Assembly (NCBI GenBank): GCA_000432895.1
Contig: FR889447.1
Location: 20,419 to 84,418, forward strand
Direction: 5' to 3'
DNA: 64,000 nt
Source of the DNA: Firmicutes bacterium CAG:449
Lineage (GTDB): Bacteria; Bacillota_I; Bacilli_A; RFN20; CAG-449
Shown here: positions 35,839 through 43,735 of the stretch, in pieces
How the letters are laid out: each line of letters starts with the position of its first letter
Position numbering within the stretch: the first letter of the stretch is position 1
Notes under the pieces: generated by a model
What the model was told of the DNA's origin: nothing
Databases searched by the model: none
Seen by the model: only the letters and a program-made list of their open reading frames with translations
Program-made: the position numbers and the translations under genes

Positions 35839-37367
35839 TGAATTTCTTTTCTAAGCATCAAGTAATTAAATCTATTTTAAAATGGGTTTTATTATATATT
35901 GTTATTTGGATTTTATATGATGTTTTATATAAATTAGGTCGTAGTCCTAATGATAATTTACAAACTATTAGAACAATGATGGTTGTGCCGATTGTTTATG
36001 CTCTAGGTAAAGGTTGTTATTTGTATGGTAAAAAAGAATTAGATGAAGAAAAATTAGCAACTTTACTTTTAATTATAGGATTTACTTTAAGAATTGGATA
36101 TGCCTTTTATACAGGTAGTAGTACTCGTCAACATGATGTTGAAATGTATAATAATGGTAATTTAAATCTTTCTGGACAAGGTCATTTTTCTTATACATAT
36201 ATTATTTATAGTACAGGAATGCTTCCTCAAGAAATGAGATGGCAATTTTACCATCCTCCTCTTTGGCATAGTTTATGTGCTTTATTTATGCATATATATG
36301 AATTTTTTGAAGGAACTAATGATGTAGCTACTTTATATAACGCTAATATGATTTTATCTTCTTTTGTAGGATGCTTAACATTGTATTACATTAAAAAAAT
36401 TATCTTTTATTTTTCAGAGAATAAATATTATCGAATTATTGCTTTATTACTTTTGGCTTTTCATCCACAATTTTTTATTATGGCAGGATGGATGAATAAT
36501 GAAGGATTATCATTTATGTTTATGATAATGTCTTTCTATTATGGATTATTGTTTAATCAAAATAGAAAATGGCTAGATATTATTTTATGCGGAGTATCTT
36601 TAGGACTTGCTGCGATGAGTAAAGTTTCAGCCGCTTTAATATGTGCACCTTTATTAATGATTTTTATCTATGATTTTGTTAAAGATGTCAAAAACAAAAC
36701 TTATAAGAAAACTCTTTTACAAGGTTTAACTTTTATTGGGATTGTTGCCCCTTTATCTTTGTGGTTTATTGTTAGAAATATTGTTAAATTTGGAATTACT
36801 AGTGTTGGTGTTCCTGGAATGAATCCATATAAATCATCATTAGGAGTAGTTTCTTATTCATTATGGCAAAGATTTGGTATTCCTAATATATTTAATTTAA
36901 ATGAAGGGTTATGGTGTATTCTCCGACCAAACAATAATAATTATTTAGATTATAATGTTTGGTTATATACTTTTAAATGTTCTGTGTTTGGTGAGTATTC
37001 ATTTTGGCAAGGAGAAATATTTGCTTATATGCTTTTAATTACAAATATCTTAGTAATTATTTTTGCTTTATATTGTATGATTTATGTTTTAATCAAAAAT
37101 ATTAAATCTTTTAATAATATATTAATGTTATTAACTTATATTATAACCATTATTTCATATATTGCTTTCCAAATAATTTATCCATTAACCTGCACACAAG
37201 ATTTTCGTTATATGACATTAGTTTTAATTCCTAGTGCATATTTTGTTGGGCAATATTTTTCTTTAGAAAATAAAAATAAAATAACTATAAAATTTAAATA
37301 TTTATCTTTGGCGCTTATTTTTAGTTTTTGTTTATCATCAGTTCTATTTTATATTTCTTGTCGATAA
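35826..37367 (+). CDS. Multi-pass GT-C type glycosyltransferase (PMT/ArnT-like)
   Basis: A 513-residue membrane protein with about 11 to 13 hydrophobic segments. In the first external loop lies [11 protein letters not shown], containing the acidic residue expected of lipid-linked sugar transferases, and later QFYHPPLWH, typical of the dolichol/undecaprenyl-phosphate-mannose superfamily (GT39-like). It probably moves a sugar from an undecaprenyl-phosphate carrier to a protein, lipid or polymer outside the membrane. Its end overlaps the end of the convergent araC gene by 24 bp. Confidence 0.78.
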   Translation: MQKIMNFFSKHQVIKSILKWVLLYIVIWILYDVLYKLGRSPNDNLQTIRTMMVVPIVYALGKGCYLYGKKELDEEKLATLLLIIGFTLRIGYAFYTGSSTRQHDVEMYNNGNLNLSGQGHFSYTYIIYSTGMLPQEMRWQFYHPPLWHSLCALFMHIYEFFEGTNDVATLYNANMILSSFVGCLTLYYIKKIIFYFSENKYYRIIALLLLAFHPQFFIMAGWMNNEGLSFMFMIMSFYYGLLFNQNRKWLDIILCGVSLGLAAMSKVSAALICAPLLMIFIYDFVKDVKNKTYKKTLLQGLTFIGIVAPLSLWFIVRNIVKFGITSVGVPGMNPYKSSLGVVSYSLWQRFGIPNIFNLNEGLWCILRPNNNNYLDYNVWLYTFKCSVFGEYSFWQGEIFAYMLLITNILVIIFALYCMIYVLIKNIKSFNNILMLLTYIITIISYIAFQIIYPLTCTQDFRYMTLVLIPSAYFVGQYFSLENKNKITIKFKYLSLALIFSFCLSSVLFYISCR

Positions 37368-38135
37368 ACGCATTTGTTTAGGTGAGTAGTAATACTTTTT
37401 TTTAAACATTTTATTAAAATATGATTGGTTATTAAAACCAACTGAATAAGCAATTTGAGAAATTGTCATATTAGAAACATTAATTAAATTATAGGCTTCT
37501 TCTAATTGCTTATTTAATTTATATTCAATAATTGTCATATTGGTTTCTTTTTTAAATTGATGTGAAATAGAAGATACGGAAGTAGAAAAACGACTTGCAA
37601 TATCTTTTAATTTAATATTCAAAGAAAAATTATTATCAATGACATATTTAATATTACTAATTAAATCTGATTCACTATTAGAAGAAGTGTTAATTAATAA
37701 ATTCATATTTCTTTCTAAATAAATTAAAATATTATCTAGACAATTATTAATTATAAGATCATATTTTTCTTTTTTTGATAAGGCTTCGTTATAAATAGTT
37801 TCATATAAATAATAAAAATTAGAATCATTTTTAGTAATGATTTTTTTTGTGAATTTTTCTTTTGAAAAAATTTCCATTTTATTTAAACCAATAGCAAAAA
37901 ATGATAGATGTTTATTACTTGTTTCTTGATGGTTAGAATTAGGATTAATAAAAACTAAATCCTCCTTTTTAACAGGTATTTTTTTGTTTGTTGTTTCAAT
38001 AAAGCCATCACCATCAATAATATAAAGAATCTCTAAATTAGGATGAGAATGTAAAGTGGCTTTATAATTTTTGTTTATTTCTGTTTTTGAAATATAGATT
38101 AAGCTACTAATATTTAATGGAATTCTTTGATGCAT
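37344..38135 (-). CDS. AraC-family regulator, probable rhamnose activator
   Basis: A 263-residue regulator. An N-terminal cupin domain (HSHPNLEILYIIDG, then VFINPNSNHQ) senses a small ligand. The C-terminal AraC/XylS domain has two helix-turn-helix units: LKDIASRFSTSVSSISHQFK, and ISQIAYSVGFNNQSYFNKMF ending in SPKQMR. It is divergent from rhaB-rhaA-rhaD, the arrangement of RhaS/RhaR-like activators, so rhamnose control is the natural inference. The start codon lies 6 bp after its -10 box with no SD, suggesting a leaderless mRNA. A 17-bp palindrome sits in its promoter spacer. Confidence 0.88.
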   Translation of the reverse strand: MHQRIPLNISSLIYISKTEINKNYKATLHSHPNLEILYIIDGDGFIETTNKKIPVKKEDLVFINPNSNHQETSNKHLSFFAIGLNKMEIFSKEKFTKKIITKNDSNFYYLYETIYNEALSKKEKYDLIINNCLDNILIYLERNMNLLINTSSNSESDLISNIKYVIDNNFSLNIKLKDIASRFSTSVSSISHQFKKETNMTIIEYKLNKQLEEAYNLINVSNMTISQIAYSVGFNNQSYFNKMFKKKYYYSPKQMRLSTRNIK

Positions 38136-38141
38136 AAATTA

Positions 38142-38171
38142 ATAATACAATATAATTGTATCATTTTGCAA
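38142..38171 (-). promoter_or_regulatory. araC promoter with embedded operator-like palindrome
   Basis: On the minus strand: TTGCAA (38166-38171), an 18-bp spacer and TATTAT (38142-38147), 6 bp before the ATG at 38135. The palindrome ATACAA-TATAA-TTGTAT (38145-38161) fills the spacer. It could be where the regulator binds to control itself and the divergent rhamnose operon. Confidence 0.6.
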
Positions 38172-38223
38172 GATAGTTATATAAAAGAAAGATAGATAAT
38201 TTAAAATATAATTAGGTGAAACA

Positions 38224-39540
38224 ATGAAATATTATTTAGCAATTGATATAGGTGCTTCCAGTGGAAGACATATTATTGGACATTATGAAAATGAACAATT
38301 AATTTTAGAAGAAATCTATCGCTTTCCTAATGGTGTTATAAATCAAAATAATCATTTAATTTGGGATATTGATAATTTATTTTTAAATATTAAAAAAGGA
38401 ATTAAATTATGTTTAGAAAAATATTCTCAGATTGAATCTTTAGCTATTGATACATGGGGATGTGATTATGTTTTGATGAATAAAAATCAAGTAATTTATC
38501 CATGTTATGCTTATCGAGATAATAGAACTAATTCTATTATTGATGAAGTACATAAAAAAATTCCTTTTGAAAAACTTTACAATATAAGCGGTTCACAATT
38601 TCAAAATTTTAATACCATTTATCAATTATATGAAGATAAAGTAAGTGGAAGATTAAAAAAGGCCGATTCATTTTTAATGATTCCAGAATATTTAACTTAT
38701 AAATTAACGGGAATTAAAATGAAAGAATTTACTAATGCTGGTACAACTGGCTTATATGATATAAACACATTAAAAGTTTCTCAAGAAATTGTCGATAAAT
38801 TACAATTTCCTGAATTTGTTAAAGAAAAAGTTTATAAGCCATCTACATTAGTAGGTGATTTAAAAGAAGATATTATTCAAGAAGTAGGTGGCAATATTAA
38901 AGTAAAATTATGTTGTTCTCATGATACTGCATCGGCTATTGAATGTTTAAAAATGGATGATGAAATTTATATTTCAAGTGGAACTTGGTCATTACTTGGA
39001 ATAAAAACAAAAACACCTATTACTACTTTAAAAGCTCAACAAGCTAATTATTCAAATGAATTTGGTCCTAATTATATTAGATTTCAAAAAAACATTATGG
39101 GGTTATGGATTATTCAAAATTTAGCTAAAGAATTATCTTTATCTTTTACTGATATGGTTAGTTTGGCTTCGTCAAGTAAATATAATGAATTAATTGATGT
39201 TAATGATGAATGTTTTAAAGCGCCTAAAGATATGAAAAAAGAAATTATTTCATATTTAAGTAACCGCAAAATGATCTTACCAAAAAATAATGCTGATTTA
39301 ATTAACTTAGTATACCATTCTTTAGCGTTTTCTTATCAGCAAGCAATCGAAGAATTAGAAGAAATTACTAATAAAAAATTTAAAAAAATTTATATTGTTG
39401 GAGGTGGGGCTAAAAACAAATATTTAAATGAATTAACTAAATTTTATACACAAAAAGAAGTTATTGCTTTACCAATAGAAGCAACTTCAATAGGTAATTT
39501 AATGATGCAAATGGAGGAAAAAAATGAATCAAGAAGTTAA
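38224..39540 (+). CDS. rhaB: Rhamnulokinase
   Basis: A 438-residue sugar kinase of the FGGY family that phosphorylates L-rhamnulose. The phosphate loop AIDIGASSGRHI is at the N-terminus. ESLAIDTWGCDYVL, YAYRDNRT, GTTGLYD, SHDTASAI and SSGTWSLLG follow, and the C-terminal signature is IVGGGAKNKYLNELT. TATAAT at 38207-38212 has no good -35 box, as expected for an activator-dependent promoter. SD AGGTGA. The 3' end overlaps rhaA by 17 bp. Confidence 0.95.
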   Translation: MKYYLAIDIGASSGRHIIGHYENEQLILEEIYRFPNGVINQNNHLIWDIDNLFLNIKKGIKLCLEKYSQIESLAIDTWGCDYVLMNKNQVIYPCYAYRDNRTNSIIDEVHKKIPFEKLYNISGSQFQNFNTIYQLYEDKVSGRLKKADSFLMIPEYLTYKLTGIKMKEFTNAGTTGLYDINTLKVSQEIVDKLQFPEFVKEKVYKPSTLVGDLKEDIIQEVGGNIKVKLCCSHDTASAIECLKMDDEIYISSGTWSLLGIKTKTPITTLKAQQANYSNEFGPNYIRFQKNIMGLWIIQNLAKELSLSFTDMVSLASSSKYNELIDVNDECFKAPKDMKKEIISYLSNRKMILPKNNADLINLVYHSLAFSYQQAIEELEEITNKKFKKIYIVGGGAKNKYLNELTKFYTQKEVIALPIEATSIGNLMMQMEEKNESRS

Positions 39541-40759
39541 AAACAAATTTTTAAAATATGGTGTAGATGTTGATGTCGCTCTACAAAAAATGAAAGAAGT
39601 CGTAGTGTCTATACATTGCTGGCAACTTGATGATGTGCAAGGTTTTGAAAATGATGGACCATTAACAGGTGGAATTCAATCAACCGGTAATCATCCTGGA
39701 AAAGCTAGAAACTTTAAAGAATTAACTAGTGATTTAAAAGAAGCATTAAAATATATTCCAGGAAAAAAGAAAATTAATTTACATGCCATTTATCAAGCTG
39801 GTGAAAAAATAGTTGATCGTAGTGAAGTGGGAATTAATGAATTTACTAAATGGGTAGATTTTGCTAAAGAAAACAATTTAGGCCTTGATTATAATCCAAC
39901 TTTATTCTCTTCTAATATGGTTAAAAATGGTTTAACTTTGTCTTCTCCTGAAGAAGAAGTAAGAAAATATTGGATTAAACATGTTATTAATTCTTTAAAG
40001 ATAACTGAATATTTTGGAAAAGAATTACATCAAAAAGCTTTATGTAATATTTGGATTCCTGATGGATTAAAAGATGTTCCTGCCGATAGAATTGGACCAA
40101 GACAAAGATTAAAAGAGTCTTTAGATGAAATCTTAAAATATGATTATAACAAAGACTATATGGATGTTTCAGTTGAATCTAAAGTCTTTGGTATAGGGGT
40201 AGAATCATACACTACTGGTTCTCATGAGTTTTATTTATCTTATGCGATGAAAAATAATATTTTATGTTTACTTGATACTGGGCATTTCCATCCAACTGAA
40301 AATGTTGCAGATAAAATTAGTTCTTTATTATTATTTTCACCTAAATTAGCTTTACATGTTTCTCGACCAGTAAGATGGGATTCAGATCACGTTTTAAAAC
40401 TAAATGATGATCTTCAAGAAGTAGCAAATGAACTTGTTAAATGTGATGCTTTAAATAGAACATATATTGGTTTAGACTATTTTGATGGCTCTTTAAATAG
40501 AGTGGCTTCAATTGTTATAGGATCAAGAAATATGTATAAAGCCATTTTGAAAGCTTTATTAACACCTTGGAAATATATGAAAAAATTACAAGATAGTTAT
40601 GATTTTACGACTTTACTAGTATTACAAGAAGAAATTAAAGATTTACCTTATTACGAAGTTTGGAAAGAATTTTGTAAACAAGAAAATGTCATTTCAGATG
40701 AAAAATGGTATAACAAAGTAAAAAAATATGAAGAAAAAATAATTAAAGTTAGAGGTTAA
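39524..40759 (+). CDS. rhaA: L-rhamnose isomerase
   Basis: A 411-residue TIM-barrel isomerase of L-rhamnose to L-rhamnulose. Family blocks: VSIHCWQLDDVQGFE, GGIQSTGNHPGKARN, LDYNPTLFS, WIPDGLKDVP, SVESKVFGIGVESYT and LLDTGHFHPTE, with the metal ligands Glu, Asp and His. Length is normal. SD GGAGG lies inside the end of rhaB. It is the first catabolic step after uptake. Confidence 0.96.
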   Translation: MNQEVKNKFLKYGVDVDVALQKMKEVVVSIHCWQLDDVQGFENDGPLTGGIQSTGNHPGKARNFKELTSDLKEALKYIPGKKKINLHAIYQAGEKIVDRSEVGINEFTKWVDFAKENNLGLDYNPTLFSSNMVKNGLTLSSPEEEVRKYWIKHVINSLKITEYFGKELHQKALCNIWIPDGLKDVPADRIGPRQRLKESLDEILKYDYNKDYMDVSVESKVFGIGVESYTTGSHEFYLSYAMKNNILCLLDTGHFHPTENVADKISSLLLFSPKLALHVSRPVRWDSDHVLKLNDDLQEVANELVKCDALNRTYIGLDYFDGSLNRVASIVIGSRNMYKAILKALLTPWKYMKKLQDSYDFTTLLVLQEEIKDLPYYEVWKEFCKQENVISDEKWYNKVKKYEEKIIKVRG

Positions 40760-40764
40760 TTAAA

Positions 40765-41556
40765 ATGAAATGTATTGAAGAAGTAACAGAAATTTTAGAT
40801 TTATTATATAAACATGGTTATGATGAAAGAAATGGAGGGAATTTATCTTATATTTTAAATGAAGATGAAATTTTACCAATTATTCATAACGATGTTATAA
40901 GAGAGTTTAAATATGAAGATATTGATTTATCTTTATTAATTGGTAAATATTTTATTATTACAGGAACTGGTAAATATTTTAAAAACTGTTTAAAGGATCC
41001 AGAAACTAATCTTGGTATTATGAAAGTAAAAGATAAACATACTTTATCATTAATTTGGGGATATAAAGATGGAGGTAGACCAACTTCAGAAGCACCTACT
41101 CATTTACAATGTCATATTGAAAGATTACGTCTTGACTCATCACATCGACTTGTAATTCATTGTCATCCTTTAAATATTATTTGTATGACTCATATCTTAC
41201 CATTATCTTCAAATAAATTTACAGAAATCTTATGGAAAATGCAAACAGAAAGTATTGTTGTTTTCCCAGAAGGTGTAGCAGTTTTACCTTGGATTTTATG
41301 TGGAGGCACTGAAATTGGTATACAAACATCAAAATTAATGAAAGAATATCGTTCTGTTATTTGGGCTCAACATGGTATTTTCTGTACAGGTAGAACTCTT
41401 GATGAAGTTTTTGGTTTAATTGAAACTATTGAAAAAGCGGCTGAGATTTATATGAAGATTTGTGATAAAAAAATTGTTCAATCAATTTCAAATGAAAACC
41501 TTAAAGAAATCGCAGTAGCGTTTAAAATAGATTATAGAAAAGGTATTATTGATTAA
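40765..41556 (+). CDS. rhaD: Rhamnulose-1-phosphate aldolase
   Basis: A 263-residue class II aldolase that splits rhamnulose 1-phosphate into dihydroxyacetone phosphate and lactaldehyde. It has RNGGNLSYIL, ITGTGKYFKN, SEAPTHLQCH, LVIHCHPLN (two zinc histidines) and WAQHGIFCTG (third zinc histidine). Lactaldehyde could be reduced by an alcohol dehydrogenase such as the AdhE encoded in this window (inference). It follows rhaA by 5 bp, and a strong terminator follows. No rhamnose mutarotase or transporter gene is next to the operon. Confidence 0.95.
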   Translation: MKCIEEVTEILDLLYKHGYDERNGGNLSYILNEDEILPIIHNDVIREFKYEDIDLSLLIGKYFIITGTGKYFKNCLKDPETNLGIMKVKDKHTLSLIWGYKDGGRPTSEAPTHLQCHIERLRLDSSHRLVIHCHPLNIICMTHILPLSSNKFTEILWKMQTESIVVFPEGVAVLPWILCGGTEIGIQTSKLMKEYRSVIWAQHGIFCTGRTLDEVFGLIETIEKAAEIYMKICDKKIVQSISNENLKEIAVAFKIDYRKGIID

Positions 41557-41563
41557 TTTAAAG

Positions 41564-41594
41564 ATCATCTTATGCAAAAGTAAGATGATTTTTC
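41564..41594 (+). terminator. Terminator after the rhamnose operon
   Basis: ATCATCTTA (41564-41572) and TAAGATGAT (41581-41589) form a perfect 9-bp stem with an 8-nt loop, followed by TTTTT. Confidence 0.9.
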
Positions 41595-41652
41595 TTTATA
41601 TTGTTTAAAAAATAACTAATTTCCATTAGAATAATAACGAGGTGTTTTTATA

Positions 41653-43149
41653 ATGGAAGAAAAATTAACTGATCAAGAAATTGCAAGAAGACAAAAAATA
41701 GAAAAATTAAAAGAATTAGGTCTTGATCCATTTGGACAAGCTTATGATCGCACAGATTGGTCAAAAGATATAAGAGAATTAGTAAGTGGCAAAACTCATG
41801 AAGAAGTTGAACAAATGAATTTGCATGTTTCTATTGCTGGTAGAATTATGTTTATTCGTAAAATGGGTAAAGCAAGCTTTTTTACGATTCAAGATGTAAA
41901 AGGTAAACAACAAGTTTATATTTCAATTAATGATGTTGGTGAACAAACATATGCTTTATTTAAAATGGCTGATGTTGGAGATATTGTAGGGGTTAAAGGA
42001 AAAGTTATGTTAACTCAAACTGGTGAACCAACAGTAAAATGCTTAGAGTATACTCATTTGACTAAATCTTTAAGACCTTTACCAGAAAAATTCCATGGTT
42101 TAACTGATAAAGAAGAAAGATATAGAAGAAGATATGTTGATTTAATCATGAATGAAGAAGCAAAGAAAGTTGCTATTGCTCGTCCAAAAATTATTAGAGC
42201 AATTCAAGAATATTGTGATTCATTAGGTTTTATGGAAGTGGAAACACCAGTACTTTCACCTATTCAAGGTGGCGCTACTGCTAGACCATTTGTTACGCAT
42301 CATAATGCTTTAGATAGAGATTTTTATTTAAGAATAGCTACTGAATTACCTTTAAAAAGATTAATTGTCGGTGGTTTAGAAAAAGTTTATGAAATTGGAC
42401 GCTTATTTAGAAACGAAGGAATGGATGCAACACATAATCCAGAATTTACAACAATTGAATTATATGAAGCATATGGAGACTTATCTTCAATGATGAAAAT
42501 AACTGAAGGTATTATTCGTCATGCTGCAAAGAAGGTTGCTAATAAAACTGAATTTATTAATATCTTTAATCCAGAAGGAGAAAAAATTGATATTGCTCAA
42601 CCTTTTAAAGTAGTAACAATGTGCGATATGATTTATCAAGAAACAGGTATTGATTTTAAAAACAATCATTATACTCTTTCAGAAGCAACTGAACTTGCAA
42701 AAAAACATAATATTAAAGTAGAAAAACATTTTACAGTTGGACATATTATTGATGCATTCTTTGAAACATTCTGTGAAGAAAAATTAATTCAACCAACATT
42801 CTTGTGTGGACATCCAGTAGAAATTTCACCTTTAACAAAAATTGATCCATCAGATCCAAGATTTGTACAAAGATTTGAACTTTATATTGGTGGACATGAA
42901 TTTGCTAATGCTTACACTGAATTAAATGATCCAATCGATCAAAAGAATAGATTCTTAGAACAACTTGCCGAAAAAGATGCTGGTAATGATGAAGCTAATG
43001 ATATGGATGTTGACTTTGTTGAAGCTCTTGAATATGGTATGCCTCCATGTGGAGGAGTAGGAATGGGTATTGATAGACTTGTAATGTTTTTAACCGAACA
43101 AACATCAATTAGAGAAGTCTTATTATTCCCACATATGAAAGATAGATAA
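41653..43149 (+). CDS. lysS: Lysyl-tRNA synthetase, class II
   Basis: A 498-residue enzyme, full length. The N-terminal OB-fold anticodon-binding domain (MFIRKMGKASFFTIQDVKG) is followed by the class II core. Motif 1 is near FMEVETPVLSPI, motif 2 reads YEIGRLFRNEGMDATHNPEF and motif 3 is GVGMGIDRLVMFL. It charges tRNA-Lys. SD GAGGTG lies upstream. There is no T-box leader in the 96-bp gap before it. A terminator follows at 43223. Confidence 0.98.
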   Translation: MEEKLTDQEIARRQKIEKLKELGLDPFGQAYDRTDWSKDIRELVSGKTHEEVEQMNLHVSIAGRIMFIRKMGKASFFTIQDVKGKQQVYISINDVGEQTYALFKMADVGDIVGVKGKVMLTQTGEPTVKCLEYTHLTKSLRPLPEKFHGLTDKEERYRRRYVDLIMNEEAKKVAIARPKIIRAIQEYCDSLGFMEVETPVLSPIQGGATARPFVTHHNALDRDFYLRIATELPLKRLIVGGLEKVYEIGRLFRNEGMDATHNPEFTTIELYEAYGDLSSMMKITEGIIRHAAKKVANKTEFINIFNPEGEKIDIAQPFKVVTMCDMIYQETGIDFKNNHYTLSEATELAKKHNIKVEKHFTVGHIIDAFFETFCEEKLIQPTFLCGHPVEISPLTKIDPSDPRFVQRFELYIGGHEFANAYTELNDPIDQKNRFLEQLAEKDAGNDEANDMDVDFVEALEYGMPPCGGVGMGIDRLVMFLTEQTSIREVLLFPHMKDR

Positions 43150-43222
43150 TATATAATAAATTTTTCTATCACTATATATAAAATATTAATAATTTAAAAT
43201 ATATAAAAAATCATATACAATA

Positions 43223-43249
43223 AATCGCCTGAATTTAGGCGATTTTTTC
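43223..43249 (+). terminator. Terminator after lysS
   Basis: AATCGCCT (43223-43230) and AGGCGATT (43237-43244) form the stem, loop GAATTT, with a T-run to 43249. Confidence 0.92.
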
Positions 43250-43330
43250 TTTTCTTTATATAATAAAAATGTTGAAATGTTAATTTTGAATTTATAAATA
43301 TTTGTGCTATGAATAATAAGAAAGACTATT

Positions 43331-43462
43331 ATGAAAAATAAATATTTAACACCAAATTTTTTAATTGAAACACTAGAATTAAATGAGGTAATTTTAACTT
43401 CTGGTTTTGTGTCAAAAGATGATAATAAATTAGGAGAAGATATAAATATCAAAATGAACTAA
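43331..43462 (+). CDS. Short hypothetical peptide of the Y-x-x-P ... DVI-x-TSG style
   Basis: A 43-residue frame (YLTPNFLIETLELNEVILTS in its first half). The layout 'Y-x-x-P, then a Leu-Glu stretch, then x-V-I-x-T-S-G' resembles small uncharacterised proteins common in gut Firmicutes. I know no function. SD is weak (AGAAAG). It overlaps the start of the GH2 relic in another frame, so it may itself be part of a decayed locus. Confidence 0.45.
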   Translation: MKNKYLTPNFLIETLELNEVILTSGFVSKDDNKLGEDINIKMN

Positions 43463-43728
43463 TTATTTTATCTGAGTTTGGTGGATATGGATTAAATATT
43501 GATGATTCAAAAAATGCTTGGTGTTATGGAAAAGCTAGTAACAATGTTGATGATTATATTTTAAAATTAACTAATATGTATCATTCTATTAAAAAATTAG
43601 ATTTCATAAGAGGAATTTGTTATACTCAATTTAATGATATATTTCCAGAATTAAATGGAATTGTCTCAATTGATAGAAAGGAAAAAATAGACATTAAAAT
43701 TTTAAAGAAACTTAATGATTTATTATAG
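43429..43728 (+). pseudogene. C-terminal relic of a GH2-family glycoside hydrolase
   Basis: This 100-codon frame has no start codon yet reads like the end of a GH2 enzyme: LIILSEFGGYG (the nucleophile Glu region), NAWCYGKA, then GICYTQFNDIFPELNGIVSIDRKEK and the stop. Y-T-Q-x-x-D-x-x-x-E-x-N-G-x-x-x-x-D-R is typical of the galactosidase/glucuronidase-type GH2 C-terminus. The N-terminal two-thirds is missing. It lies 7 bp before the intact beta-galactosidase gene but is of a different GH2 subgroup, so it is the remains of a second enzyme rather than a broken copy of lacZ. Confidence 0.75.
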
Positions 43729-43735
43729 GTGATTT

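Noticed and set aside
41557..41652. T-box riboswitch before lysS
   Set aside because: The gap is only 96 bp, is occupied by a terminator, and lacks the T-box AGGGTGG-type sequence.
42939..43452. Minus-strand frames at the end of lysS and over the next gap
   Set aside because: They run across lysS and its terminator; the GH2 relic on the plus strand explains the right-hand part better.
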